Assembly: GCF_048269205.1 (NCBI RefSeq) | Contig: NZ_JBLXJC010000001.1 | Span: 682,001 to 746,000 of the forward strand | Origin: Emcibacter sp048269205 | Lineage (GTDB): Bacteria > Pseudomonadota > Alphaproteobacteria > Sphingomonadales > Emcibacteraceae | Direction: 5' to 3' | DNA length: 64,000 nucleotides | Shown here: positions 7,361 through 16,024 of the stretch, in pieces | Position numbering within the stretch: position 1 is the stretch's first letter | How the letters are laid out: each line of letters begins with the position of its first letter | Notes under the pieces: generated by a model | Databases searched by the model: none | What the model was told of the DNA's origin: nothing | What the model saw: only the letters and a program-made list of their open reading frames with translations | Made by a program: the position numbers and the translations under genes

Positions 7361-9988
7361 TCAGAAGCTGGATTTCAGATTGAGGGCGATGTAGCGCCCG
7401 ATCGGATTATAGTTTCCGCCGATGCCGTCTGTTCCGGGAAAGAACGGCGGCTTTTTGTCAAACAGATCGTTGACCTGCAGATTGAGCTGCGTTCCCGAAG
7501 CAAAGCTTGTATCCGGCAGGGTCCAGGAGACACGCAGATCGACTGTCGTGTAGGAACCGGACTTATATTCGCTTGTCCCGGTGGGAGTGGCGAAGGTATT
7601 GGTAATGCCATCGCGATAATTGACAAAGGCGGAAACACCGACTGAACCGGCAGCGAACCCGGCAGTTACCCTGACCGTTGCCCGGGGAATGCCGAATTTC
7701 AGGTTATCCGTCACAGGCGCGGAAGGTGAGAGCCGTGTCTCATAGTTGAAGATATAGTTCCCCGCTACACCGGCGAAGATCGCACCGAAGTCCGTTGACT
7801 GCCAATAGTTGATATCGAAGTCCATACCTTTGGTCTCGATAACGCCGAAGTTGCCGCGGCGCTGATCCAGCAGGTTGCCAATTGCGGGCAGCGGACTTGG
7901 CAGGTTGACGGGGACCGCATTGGAACCTGACAGCAGGCCATTAAGTTCTGCCACAGTCGGATCGCGGTAAACAACAGTCTGGAATGTCGGATCCGTAAAG
8001 ATAAGGGATACCGGCGGGGTTCCAATCACTTCAGTATATCTGATGTCATAGAACGTCAGGCTTGTGCGAATCTCCGGAAGGAAAGTCGGCTGCCAGTCAA
8101 CACCGAACGAATAGGTGCGGGCCTTTTCCGGCTGCAGGTCGAGATTGCCGCCAAGCAGGTAGACTGTGTTGACCTGTGCTGCGCCGCGTGAGGGATCGCG
8201 GGCGAGGGATGCCGCCTGATCAGCGGTGAGGTAATAGGCCCCAACGGTTGCGCCGATTTCGCGCATGCCCGGCGCCTTGAAGGAGCGGCCGTATGTACCA
8301 CGGACGGTTACACCTTCCATCGGCTCCCAGCTAACCCCGATCTTTGGATTGGTCGTTGAACCGAAGTCGCTGTAATGGTCATAGCGCCCGGACAAAGATA
8401 GAGAAAGGCTGCGGATGAACGGCGTATCACTGTCTTCACCGATAATCGGGACGAACAGTTCCCCGAATACCGAATAGATATTGCGGTCCAGGTCTTCGGG
8501 AACCGGGATTGTGCCGACAAAACCACGTTGCTGGAATGTCTCGCGACGATATTCGGCGCCGGCGGCAATTTTCAGTTCACCTGCGGGCAGATCCATAAGC
8601 GGTCCGTCGATTTTAACGGCGCCCATGTAGGTCCGCTGCTTGACGGTCACATAGGTTGCAGAATCCAGGATGGCATCGATCACCGCTTGAGAGGTGCCGT
8701 TGCCGAACGGATCCAGGGCCGTCTCAGGTGTTGTGCCAGCGGCTGCCGCACCAAGTGCAGCGGTGTTGATAGTAGGAATGAAGGCGTCGTTTGTGGCCCA
8801 GTCATAGGTGCCGTAGACGCTCAGATTCAGGTCGCGCGGCAAGGTCACATCGATACCGGCGGATGAGTTACCGACCTTTTTGTGGTCCCTGTTAATGCGA
8901 TGGTCGGCTCCGACGAGATTGTCGGGACGGAACAGAACCAGCTCTGTGGTCGCGCCACTGCCCGGAGGGGCCTGGAAGAAGGGGTTCGTATTGGTGAGCA
9001 CCACCGTCTGGACGGCCGGAGCAACGCGAATTTCGTCCTTGCGGTCCGAATAGAGAAGTTCACCCCACAAGGTGATGTCTTCACTCAGTTGCTGCTGAGC
9101 CGTGACGAAGGCGCTGTGCATGCGGGATTTCGGGAACAGATCGGCCACGGCGCCGTTATCACAGTAATTTACCGTGTTCGGGGCAAGATCGGGGGCCGCA
9201 TAATTCACCAGATAGAAGCTTGTATCGACCAGTACATTGGGCGAAGCACAACTTGTCGAGCGGGCGTCGATGCCGCCGGCTTCCCGGTAATCCAGGGAGC
9301 GATAGTCTCTTTCACCGCCAGTGATATTGTCGTTTTCCATATATTGATAAGCGGCCAGAACAGAACCCTTTTCCCATTCATGACCGACCAGGCCGTTGAT
9401 GGTAAAGGCATCATAGTCGTCTGCCATCCCGTAGTTGACAGAGGCTTCGACGCCCGAATAGCGCTTGCGGGTAATAAAGTTCACAACCCCTGCAATGGCG
9501 TCCGAGCCGTAGATTGACGAGGCGCCGTCTGCAACAATTTCCACCCGCTCAATCGCCAGGCTGGGAAGAAACGGATAATCGGGGCTTGTTTCATTGGCGG
9601 CGCCGGAGGCCAGTCGGTGGCCATTCATGAGCACCAGTGTCGCGCTTGTCGGCAAACCGCGCAGGCCCGGCGCAAAGGAACCGTATCCGTCACGGCTGGC
9701 TTGGGGTGCTGTGTTGAAGCTGTTCAGCTGCGGTACGGTCGCGAGCAGATCCGGAGTAGTCGCGGCACCGATCGTCTCGATATCTTCGCGGGATACGCCG
9801 ATGAGATTCGATCCGACAGGGGGTACCCCACGGATACTTGTTCCGGTGACGACGATTTCGTCAAAAACGAATGCCTCTTCCGATGCCTGTGCAGACGTGT
9901 CGGTCTGCTGTGCATAGGTAGCAGAAGCACTGGCCGTCATGAAGGCTATCGCCGAAACTGAAGAAATAAGTTTAGAAATCATATTCAT
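7361..9988 (-). CDS. TonB-dependent outer-membrane receptor
   Basis: An 875-residue receptor. It has a signal peptide of about 26 residues (to TYAQ), a TonB-box-like FDEIVVTG near 43-50, a plug domain (SREDIETIG, LRGLPTSATLVLMNG, IERVEIVADGASSIYGSDAIAGVVNFIT) and a 22-strand barrel ending in a C-terminal aromatic residue (LNLKSSF). GGGAGG lies just before the ATG. The plug wording is the form common in receptors for organic substrates rather than siderophores. It is the first gene of a minus-strand set with three hydrolases and a symporter, which argues that it imports an esterified or amidated organic compound. A promoter and a candidate TetR operator lie upstream. Confidence 0.93.
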   Translation of the reverse strand: MNMISKLISSVSAIAFMTASASATYAQQTDTSAQASEEAFVFDEIVVTGTSIRGVPPVGSNLIGVSREDIETIGAATTPDLLATVPQLNSFNTAPQASRDGYGSFAPGLRGLPTSATLVLMNGHRLASGAANETSPDYPFLPSLAIERVEIVADGASSIYGSDAIAGVVNFITRKRYSGVEASVNYGMADDYDAFTINGLVGHEWEKGSVLAAYQYMENDNITGGERDYRSLDYREAGGIDARSTSCASPNVLVDTSFYLVNYAAPDLAPNTVNYCDNGAVADLFPKSRMHSAFVTAQQQLSEDITLWGELLYSDRKDEIRVAPAVQTVVLTNTNPFFQAPPGSGATTELVLFRPDNLVGADHRINRDHKKVGNSSAGIDVTLPRDLNLSVYGTYDWATNDAFIPTINTAALGAAAAGTTPETALDPFGNGTSQAVIDAILDSATYVTVKQRTYMGAVKIDGPLMDLPAGELKIAAGAEYRRETFQQRGFVGTIPVPEDLDRNIYSVFGELFVPIIGEDSDTPFIRSLSLSLSGRYDHYSDFGSTTNPKIGVSWEPMEGVTVRGTYGRSFKAPGMREIGATVGAYYLTADQAASLARDPSRGAAQVNTVYLLGGNLDLQPEKARTYSFGVDWQPTFLPEIRTSLTFYDIRYTEVIGTPPVSLIFTDPTFQTVVYRDPTVAELNGLLSGSNAVPVNLPSPLPAIGNLLDQRRGNFGVIETKGMDFDINYWQSTDFGAIFAGVAGNYIFNYETRLSPSAPVTDNLKFGIPRATVRVTAGFAAGSVGVSAFVNYRDGITNTFATPTGTSEYKSGSYTTVDLRVSWTLPDTSFASGTQLNLQVNDLFDKKPPFFPGTDGIGGNYNPIGRYIALNLKSSF

Positions 9989-10202
9989 TTTCCTCCCATT
10001 TGGGTCCGCTTTTCACGTGCTGGAGTGACGTGCCTGTGCGGACATGAAATTTGAAAATTTCCAGTAATATTGATGAAGCGTTATGGCTTGTTATTTGCCT
10101 GACTCAAGGTCACGCTGGTTATATTCCCTATAGGCGCACCCTGATGGGCTAAAGCCAAAATAATCCACAGAATCATGTGGTGATTTTCCTCCCTTATCAA
10201 AC

Positions 10203-10231
10203 CTAATATCTCAAGGAGGGCAGTCAGTCAA
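10203..10231 (-). promoter_or_regulatory. Candidate sigma-70 promoter of the TonB receptor operon
   Basis: On the minus strand TTGACT (10231-10226) is followed after 17 bases by TATTAG (10208-10203), a fair -35/-10 pair pointing at the receptor gene. The inverted repeat at 10230-10257 abuts the -35 element. Between this promoter and the receptor start lies a weak CCACA/TGTGG inverted repeat (10165-10180); the rest of 9989-10370 shows no gene. Confidence 0.45.
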
Positions 10232-10257
10232 CTTATTTATTCACGACTAAATTAGTT
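10230..10257. promoter_or_regulatory. Candidate TetR operator between TonB receptor and tetR
   Basis: AACTTATTTA (10230-10239) and TAAATTAGTT (10248-10257) are inverted copies with nine of ten matches, separated by eight bases containing CACGA. A related repeat with the same arm spacing and a CACGA in its spacer lies upstream of the acyl-CoA ligase at 12655. Its location between the divergent receptor and tetR genes suits autoregulation plus control of the receptor. Confidence 0.5.
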
Positions 10258-10370
10258 TGTTTACGGGCAGGTTAACGCTTGACCGGATAAGGCCGTCACC
10301 CTATGATCCCTTCATAATAATCAGATGGATCGCGTCCTTTCGGCGGGTCCGATCAGGAAGGCAGGAGGCT

Positions 10371-11063
10371 ATGGCAGCAGCGCCGAAACGCAAGCAGCGC
10401 CGCACGCGCGCCGAGATGCGGGCTGCGACCATGAAGCAGATCCTCGACACCAGCGAAGACCTGTTCGCCCAGCTCGGTTATTTCGGGGTGACGATCAAGG
10501 ATGTCGCCGACAAAATGGGCATCCATCCCGCGCTGATCCACTATTACTTTGACGGCAAGAAGGCCTTGTTTGATGCTGTTTTTGAACGCCGCATGGACTA
10601 TGCGGTTTCCACCCGGACTGCCGGGCTGGACGCATACGAGGCGGAGGTCGGCGATCATCCAACGGTCGAAGGAGCGCTTCGTGCCTACTATGACGGTGCG
10701 TTCGACGTATATATCAACGGGGACGAAGGCTGGCGCAGCTTTGGTCGCATCTTCGCACAGGTAAACAATGCCCCCGGCTATGGTGCGGAAAAGATGGATA
10801 CTTATTTCGATCCCCTGGTCCTGCGTCTCATCGGTCTTCTGAGGAAGGCATTACCCGACGCCGAGCCCGAGGATCTCTTCTGGAGCTTTCAATTCACTTC
10901 AGGCGCCTATACGCTGATCCTGTCACGGACCGGGCGTATTGACCGTCTGTCCGATAATTTGTGTGCGTCCGACGATTTCGAGGCGGTTCGCGAGCGGTTT
11001 GTAACTTTCATGGCCGGTGGTTTCGACGCTCTGTACAAGAGCAGGAAAGCAAAGGCGGAGTGA
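10371..11063 (+). CDS. TetR/AcrR family transcriptional regulator
   Basis: A 230-residue regulator. The ATG at 10371 is preferred over the longer frame from 10257 because GGAAGGCAGGAGG lies directly before it and the extra 38 residues match no domain. A basic N-terminus (KRKQRRTRAEMRAA) leads into the helix-turn-helix: ILDTSEDLFAQLGYFGVTIKDVADKMGIHPALIHYYF with the usual YYFDGKKALFDAVF end. The remainder is a helical ligand-binding domain. It is divergent from the TonB receptor and convergent with the acyl-CoA ligase, so it is the likely local repressor of both; its effector would then be the imported compound or its CoA thioester. Confidence 0.88.
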   Translation: MAAAPKRKQRRTRAEMRAATMKQILDTSEDLFAQLGYFGVTIKDVADKMGIHPALIHYYFDGKKALFDAVFERRMDYAVSTRTAGLDAYEAEVGDHPTVEGALRAYYDGAFDVYINGDEGWRSFGRIFAQVNNAPGYGAEKMDTYFDPLVLRLIGLLRKALPDAEPEDLFWSFQFTSGAYTLILSRTGRIDRLSDNLCASDDFEAVRERFVTFMAGGFDALYKSRKAKAE

Positions 11064-11105
11064 TCATCGCTAACCGTCTTCCTCCAAAAATCAAGACGAG
11101 AAAAT

Positions 11106-12566
11106 CTATCCTGTAGTTTCCAGCCGCGCGTCGCGAAGCGCTGCCCGGCGCACCTTGCCGGCCTCGTCACGTAATGACTCGCTGGTGAATTCAATAGTCT
11201 TGGGCAGCTTGTAACGTGTGAGCCGCTCGGCAATAAAGCCGAGCAATTCCTCTTCATCCAGATCGGCGCCCTTAGCCAGTTGTACAATTGCATGCACGCG
11301 TGCGCCCCAGTCTTCGTCCGGAAGCCCAATCACCGCACTGGTCCGAACTGCAGGATGCTCGTCAATCGCTGCTTCAACCTCCGCCGGATAGACATTCGCA
11401 CCGCCTGTGATAATCAGGTCGTTGCGACGGTCGGAGAGGTAAAGATAGCCCTCTTCGTCTACCGACCCGAGATCACCGGTGGATTCCCAGTCGCCGATGC
11501 GCCGGGATGGGCTGCCCAGATAGTGATAAGTTGAACCCGCACCCCCTTCGGGAAGGAAAAAGACTTCGCCAACTTCGCCGCTCGGACATTGTTTGCCGTC
11601 CTCATCAAGGATCCTCATTTCATATCCCTCGCGGACACGCCCCACAGAACCATAGTGGGCCAGCCAGTCTGCACCGGAGATCATGGTCGATCCAATCCCT
11701 TCGGTCGACCCATAATATTCCCAGACCCGTTCGCCACCGAGCCAGTCGATCCAGGCTTCCTTGAGCCAGGATGGACATGGGGCAGCCATATGAAGCATCA
11801 TGCGCAGGCTGGGTAGCGTAATGCGGGACAGGACTTCCGGGCCCAGCCGCCAGATGCGGTTCATCATGGTGGGCACCATGGTTACCCAGTTCACTTTGTG
11901 GGCCTCGATCAATTCGAGCGAACGGAGCGCATCGAACTTACCCATTTCAACAATCGTGGCGCCCACGAACAGGCCCATGTGAATACAGTGAAATGGCGCA
12001 TTGTGGTAAAGCGGTCCGGGATTGAGGATGACATCGCCGGGCTGCTGGCCGAGGAAACCTTCTTCCGGGTCCCATCTGGCCGGGAGGGCATCCACGATTA
12101 CTTTTGGTCGCCCGGTGGACCCACCGCTGGTCATCGCTTTCCAATGCGGTGAGATGACTTCCGGCAGCGGATCAGTTGAATATTGTTCAGGCGATCCCTG
12201 GCCTGAAGGAAGTGCCGGAATACCGGGACCGGGTGGTGTACCGATAAATAGCTTTGGCTGGACGATGTCCAGGATTGCCTCCATTTCCGGGCGCGCGAGT
12301 TTGGCAGAGATGATGTTCGGAATGGCGCCCAGCTTCCAGAGGGCGAAGGAGGTTTCATAAAACTCAAGGCCATTGGGAAGTGCCACCGATACAAAGTCGC
12401 CATGTTCCACGCCCTGTGCCGCCAGCATATGTGCACGCTGGTTGGTGCGTGCATCAAACTCGTCATAACTGACAGAGGTGTTATCCAAGATCAATGCAGG
12501 CCGGGAAGGGGATTTACGGGCATGATGAGTGAGAATGGAGCTTAGCGCGATACCATCGTTCGACAT
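11106..12566 (-). CDS. Acyl-CoA ligase (AMP-forming)
   Basis: A 486-residue ANL-superfamily enzyme that would activate a carboxylic acid to its CoA thioester through an acyl-adenylate. The P-loop-like AMP motif TSGGSTGRPKV lies at 146-156, followed by GPLYHNAPF, the YGSTEG adenylate motif, the STGDLG aspartate motif and the hinge SDRRNDLIITGGANVYPAEVE. The catalytic Lys region near the C-terminus reads RYKLPKTIEF. The sequence has the flavour of the bile-acid/cyclohexane-carboxylate CoA ligases rather than long-chain FadD, but that is recall, not a search. It is alone on its transcript, yet a palindrome like the one at the TonB receptor promoter lies 90 bases upstream, so it probably activates the acid released by the imported-substrate hydrolases. 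Confidence 0.88.
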   Translation of the reverse strand: MSNDGIALSSILTHHARKSPSRPALILDNTSVSYDEFDARTNQRAHMLAAQGVEHGDFVSVALPNGLEFYETSFALWKLGAIPNIISAKLARPEMEAILDIVQPKLFIGTPPGPGIPALPSGQGSPEQYSTDPLPEVISPHWKAMTSGGSTGRPKVIVDALPARWDPEEGFLGQQPGDVILNPGPLYHNAPFHCIHMGLFVGATIVEMGKFDALRSLELIEAHKVNWVTMVPTMMNRIWRLGPEVLSRITLPSLRMMLHMAAPCPSWLKEAWIDWLGGERVWEYYGSTEGIGSTMISGADWLAHYGSVGRVREGYEMRILDEDGKQCPSGEVGEVFFLPEGGAGSTYHYLGSPSRRIGDWESTGDLGSVDEEGYLYLSDRRNDLIITGGANVYPAEVEAAIDEHPAVRTSAVIGLPDEDWGARVHAIVQLAKGADLDEEELLGFIAERLTRYKLPKTIEFTSESLRDEAGKVRRAALRDARLETTG

Positions 12567-12654
12567 AGTGACATAGCCTTTCTGGAAGCCTTCTCCTGAC
12601 GGTTTCTTTTTGTTGTTATGCGCCGGAATAGGGCAGTGGATGAAAACAGAAATT

Positions 12655-12678
12655 AATTAACTCACGAATAAGTTAATT
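12655..12678. promoter_or_regulatory. Candidate TetR operator upstream of the acyl-CoA ligase
   Basis: AATTAACT (12655-12662), eight spacer bases including CACGA, then AGTTAATT (12671-12678): a perfect 8-bp inverted repeat. Read against the site at 10230-10257 in reverse, about 17 of 24 positions agree. A TTGCAA -35-like element on the minus strand (12681-12676) overlaps one arm, so binding would block a ligase promoter. In the rest of the 12567-12927 gap I see only the repeat at 12864. Confidence 0.5.
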
Positions 12679-12863
12679 GCAAGAAAAAGAGTTAAGGCGT
12701 TGTTTCGTTGGGGATTTTTTTAAGAGATTGGTGGGACGGGAAATGGGCGAAAACAGTGGCTCTGGATATACAGTCCTGACTATGCGATTAGAGCCAGCCG
12801 ACAGCCTGAGCCATTGATTGTCTTCTATCATATTTCAGTGCGGCTACAGAGTGCCCTGTATAT

Positions 12864-12896
12864 GAGAGGATCTAATCTCGAAAGGCAGATCCTCTC
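12864..12896. terminator. Hairpin downstream of PEP-CTERM gene
   Basis: GAGAGGATCT (12864-12873) and AGATCCTCTC (12887-12896) form a perfect 10-bp stem with a 13-base loop, 32 bases past the stop of the minus-strand PEP-CTERM gene. No T run follows on either strand, so it may end transcription only weakly or protect the 3' end of the message. Confidence 0.45.
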
Positions 12897-12927
12897 TACC
12901 CCAAACGATAGGGGGCTTGGTGTAAGG

Positions 12928-13731
12928 TCAGGCTCGTCTGCGGGAGAAGGCCAGAAGTAATAAACCGCCCCCAAGCAGGGCCAGTGGCGCGGGTTCGGGA
13001 ACGACAGCCAGACTGCCTGTTATGGAAAGATATTCATAGAAGTTGTTATAACTGCAGAATATATCACCTCCTGTGATATTTCGGGAAGTGGTTCCTGGCG
13101 GACATTGTTCATTTGTCCCCAGAAGGCTGCCATCCATAGCCCTGACGGCCATTGTGTTCCAACCTACCTGAAGGATGTTTTCATAAAAACCTGTTGGTTC
13201 ACTTTGATGCAGGGTGTTACCACTGCTAATGCTTAGATCCATTCCATTTACGTCGACAATGAAAGGTACAGGTTGTCCTCCATTCATGTTGTCGGTAAGT
13301 AGGCCGTTGAACACGAATTGTCCATTGAGCCAGACTTCCAGAAAATCATCTGCAATTATGGCAAAAGCACCGGCGATGGCTTCTGCTTTAAGATAAAAAG
13401 ACCGCAGAAAAAACGCTTCTGTTGGACCATCTCCTGATGAATTGCCATCCTCATCTACGTTACATAAACTACCATCATTGCCGCAGTACCACATCATGCT
13501 GCCTTTGCCGAGTGCTGTGGAAACATTGCCATAAGGTGTTGTTGCTGGTGCGCCTTCTCCCGGATTGACAATTCCTGAAGCCCACCTGCTGCCAATAACT
13601 CCATCATCGGTGGCCAGCCAGCCGCTCCCCGCACTTAAATCAATTATATTGCCATGGGAGACTGTTGCCCAATTGGCTGACATGATCGTTAGGAGGAAGG
13701 GGAGTACTTTCAGAACGCGTAAGTTGATCAT
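12928..13731 (-). CDS. PEP-CTERM sorting domain-containing exported protein
   Basis: A 267-residue secreted protein with an N-terminal signal peptide (LPFLLTIMSANWATVSHG) and a C-terminal PEP-CTERM tripartite signal: VPEP, a hydrophobic stretch rich in Gly and Leu, then the basic cluster SRRRA. Such tails are removed and anchored by an exosortase (EpsH family) encoded elsewhere. The body has several Cys (WYCGNDGSLCN, QCPPGTTSRNITGGDIFC) and an ice-binding/lectin-like beta pattern but no named domain that I can recognise. A near-consensus sigma-54 promoter lies about 110 bases upstream. It stands alone between the ligase and an AT-rich gap. Confidence 0.85.
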   Translation of the reverse strand: MINLRVLKVLPFLLTIMSANWATVSHGNIIDLSAGSGWLATDDGVIGSRWASGIVNPGEGAPATTPYGNVSTALGKGSMMWYCGNDGSLCNVDEDGNSSGDGPTEAFFLRSFYLKAEAIAGAFAIIADDFLEVWLNGQFVFNGLLTDNMNGGQPVPFIVDVNGMDLSISSGNTLHQSEPTGFYENILQVGWNTMAVRAMDGSLLGTNEQCPPGTTSRNITGGDIFCSYNNFYEYLSITGSLAVVPEPAPLALLGGGLLLLAFSRRRA

Positions 13732-13842
13732 TAGGTTTCTCCTTTCAAGGGAAACAAAAGATGTTTATCGTCACAGGCTCAAGTGCCTGTGCCTGTCGGG
13801 TATACGTTTACTGTGATTGGTTAAGGACTTTACAGATTAAAC

Positions 13843-13859
13843 CTGCATAAATCGTGCCA
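13843..13859 (-). promoter_or_regulatory. Sigma-54 (RpoN) promoter of the PEP-CTERM gene
   Basis: On the minus strand TGGCAC-N5-ATGCA: GG at the -24 element and GC at the -12 element are separated by exactly ten bases, matching TGGCAC-N5-TTGCA at all but one position. It points at the PEP-CTERM gene with a predicted leader of about 100 bases. PEP-CTERM genes in other bacteria are known to be driven by RpoN with the PrsK/PrsR system, so the site fits the gene. Confidence 0.65.
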
Positions 13860-13952
13860 TAAAATAAGAAGTAACTAATAAAAGTATAAGGTATTGAATT
13901 TATGAGATAAAAAATATGCGTAGGTAGCTACATTGAGTTTTGTGAAAGTATA

Positions 13953-13976
13953 AACTGTAAAGTTTTTTTTACAGTT
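13953..13976. repeat. Inverted repeat in AT-rich gap
   Basis: AACTGTAAA (13953-13961) and TTTACAGTT (13968-13976) form a perfect 9-bp stem with a six-base loop in the AT-rich stretch 13860-14134. Its role is unclear. A perfect TATAAT (14030-14035) follows with only a poor -35 (TTCGGT, 14006-14011) and may serve the gene at 14168. Confidence 0.4.
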
Positions 13977-14167
13977 CTTCTGCCTGTGTGAAATACCAAC
14001 AAAAGTTCGGTGGAAGATTGTTGTTTTTCTATAATAGGTTGCGTATTAAATATTAAATTAAAGGGGCTGTAAAATATTCCGACAGTTGCTATCCCTTAAG
14101 TGATTTCTTTTGCACATCAGTCGGTTATAAGTTATTGTCGTACAATGTTAACGCAAGGGGAACTGCC

Positions 14168-14590
14168 ATGACTTATTTCGCACCTGACAATTTATCCCAG
14201 GCCATAAATCCTTGGAGCTGGATGTTCAAAAGCACGGACAATACGACCGGCTTTATCAATATCAATACTTACAAAAGCGGCAATCCCGGACTGGAACATA
14301 AAATCGTTCACGAGGTCGCCGGTTATGGCATGCAGCTTTCTACAATTGAAGCTGTTCTGGAGATCATGCTGCAATTGATGCCGGAGAAGGAGCTTAACCG
14401 GGAACAGCAGGGGAAAATGGATGACTTCAAAGCCATGATGGAGGCCATCCGCGCCCACAAGGAGAAAAGCCTGTTAGAGGAATTTTCCCCCGGCGGCGTG
14501 GAAGAACTTGTCCACAGGCTGGCCCATCTGGAAGAGCAAGATCCCGGACTTTATGAGAAGGTTGCGGAGCGACTGAAAAAGATCCTTTAA
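14168..14590 (+). CDS. Small soluble protein of unknown function
   Basis: 140 residues. The ATG at 14168 is preferred to the one at 14135 because AAGGGG lies eight bases before it. No signal peptide or membrane segment. The N-terminal part is polar with NPWSWMFK; the centre (HEVAGYGMQLSTIEAVLEIML, residues about 45-70) and the charged C-terminus are helical. The arrangement of a short N-terminal motif plus amphipathic helix recalls small phasin- or PHA-associated proteins, but I cannot name a family. It is convergent with the DUF445 gene. Confidence 0.75.
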   Translation: MTYFAPDNLSQAINPWSWMFKSTDNTTGFININTYKSGNPGLEHKIVHEVAGYGMQLSTIEAVLEIMLQLMPEKELNREQQGKMDDFKAMMEAIRAHKEKSLLEEFSPGGVEELVHRLAHLEEQDPGLYEKVAERLKKIL

Positions 14591-14628
14591 GACGCTCTAT
14601 AAAGGGGTTCGGGTCAGGTAAAGCCGCA

Positions 14629-15888
14629 TTAGAATTCAAGCAGATAGGATAGCAGAAACAGGCCGCAGCCGACGATGCCGCCGACAATGGTGCCATTCAT
14701 ACGGATGAACTGCAGGTCGCGTCCAACTGCCAGTTCGACCCGTTCGGTCAGGGTTTCTGTTTCCCAGCTGTCGACCACCTCGCGGATAAAAAGGCCGATT
14801 TCATGGCGCCAGGGGGCGATATTATCCCGTACCATTGTGAAGACCCAGCGATTGAACCGGACCTGGATGGCCTGGTCTTCTGAAAGGGCCCTGCCGACAG
14901 AGCGGATGGCTTCACCCAGTGCAGGTTTCAGGGTTTTTCCCTGTGTTGTAGCGGGATCGCTCAGGCGTGTCCGCAGGTGTTCCCAGAACGAGATGAGATA
15001 GCGCTGCACCGTCTCGCTTTCGAATAGTCTGTTCTGCATGTCGGACACTTTCCGGCGGGTATCGGGGTCGTGTTTCAGCTTCTCGATCAGGTCGGCGAAT
15101 GCCGTATCGAATTCGTGACGTATGCGGCGATCACGGTGGGAGAGGTCGCCCAGCAGTTCGGCAATGCCATCGACAAGGGCCTCGGCGATCCGCCGGTCGA
15201 CGGTTGACGGCACCCACCAGCGGCTGCGCTCGGTCACCATGCCGAAGATGGTTTCCCGGTTTTCCTCAAGATAGCGGCGGGCGGCGACCAGGGCATGGTC
15301 CAGCAGCTCGTGATGCTGGTCACTGTCGCGCACCAGGGCAAGGAAGTTGCCGGACAGGGCCGCCAGGTCGATTTCTTTCAATTCATCCTCGAGGGCGCGT
15401 TTGAAAAAGTTCCTGATCTGGCGATCATTGATCGAGTTCAGGATATGGGGGATGGCGCCGATGATGCGATCTGCGATCCGCGAAGAGACATCCGGCCTGG
15501 CGAGCCACTGGCTAAGCCTTTGCGCCACATTTACAGAGCGCAGCTTGGCGGACAGAAGCTCCGGCTCCAGAAAATGTCGTTCCACGAAGTTGCCGATGCC
15601 CTCGCCCAGGCGGTCCTTGTTTTTGGGCAGCACAGCCGTGTGCGGGATCGGCAGGCCCAGCGGGTGTCGAAAAAGCGCCGTTACGGCAAACCAGTCTGCC
15701 AGTCCACCGACCATGGCGGCCTCACTGCCGGCCCTGAGCAGGGATATCCCGAAACCAGGTTGCGGGAGCAGATGGGTCAGGGCAAACAGGAGAGCCATAG
15801 CCAGAAGCATGCCGGTGGCAATCATCCGGTAACGGTTCAGGGCCTCTCGCTGCTGCTGTTCCTGGCTTAGGGAGATTTGGGTATCCAT
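14629..15888 (-). CDS. DUF445 family inner-membrane protein
   Basis: 419 residues with one transmembrane helix near each end (about 20-40, ATGMLLAMALLFALTHLL, and about 396-416, GTIVGGIVGCGLFLLSYLL) and a long helical middle, the layout of the DUF445/YjiN family. The family hallmark GGLADWFAVTALFRHPLGLPIPHTAVLP lies near 62-89. The biochemical role is unknown; members occur in stress-related regions. AAGGTG precedes the ATG. It is a single gene between a small unknown gene and the UspA-like/protease operon. Confidence 0.88.
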   Translation of the reverse strand: MDTQISLSQEQQQREALNRYRMIATGMLLAMALLFALTHLLPQPGFGISLLRAGSEAAMVGGLADWFAVTALFRHPLGLPIPHTAVLPKNKDRLGEGIGNFVERHFLEPELLSAKLRSVNVAQRLSQWLARPDVSSRIADRIIGAIPHILNSINDRQIRNFFKRALEDELKEIDLAALSGNFLALVRDSDQHHELLDHALVAARRYLEENRETIFGMVTERSRWWVPSTVDRRIAEALVDGIAELLGDLSHRDRRIRHEFDTAFADLIEKLKHDPDTRRKVSDMQNRLFESETVQRYLISFWEHLRTRLSDPATTQGKTLKPALGEAIRSVGRALSEDQAIQVRFNRWVFTMVRDNIAPWRHEIGLFIREVVDSWETETLTERVELAVGRDLQFIRMNGTIVGGIVGCGLFLLSYLLEF

Positions 15889-16024
15889 AAGTCACCTTGA
15901 GGTACGTCAATGCATGTTTCTGTCGGATCACATGGTACAGTGAATGTGAAAAAGGTCCTAGAGGCTGCGTTATATAAAATTCTGCGGCCTCCTTCTGGAA
16001 TGGATAAATACAAGGGGTGTGGTT

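Noticed and set aside
15897..15910. FNR-like box TTGAG-GTAC-GTCAA near the DUF445 start
   Set aside because: Only eight of ten matches and too close to the start codon; no suitable -10 on the other side.
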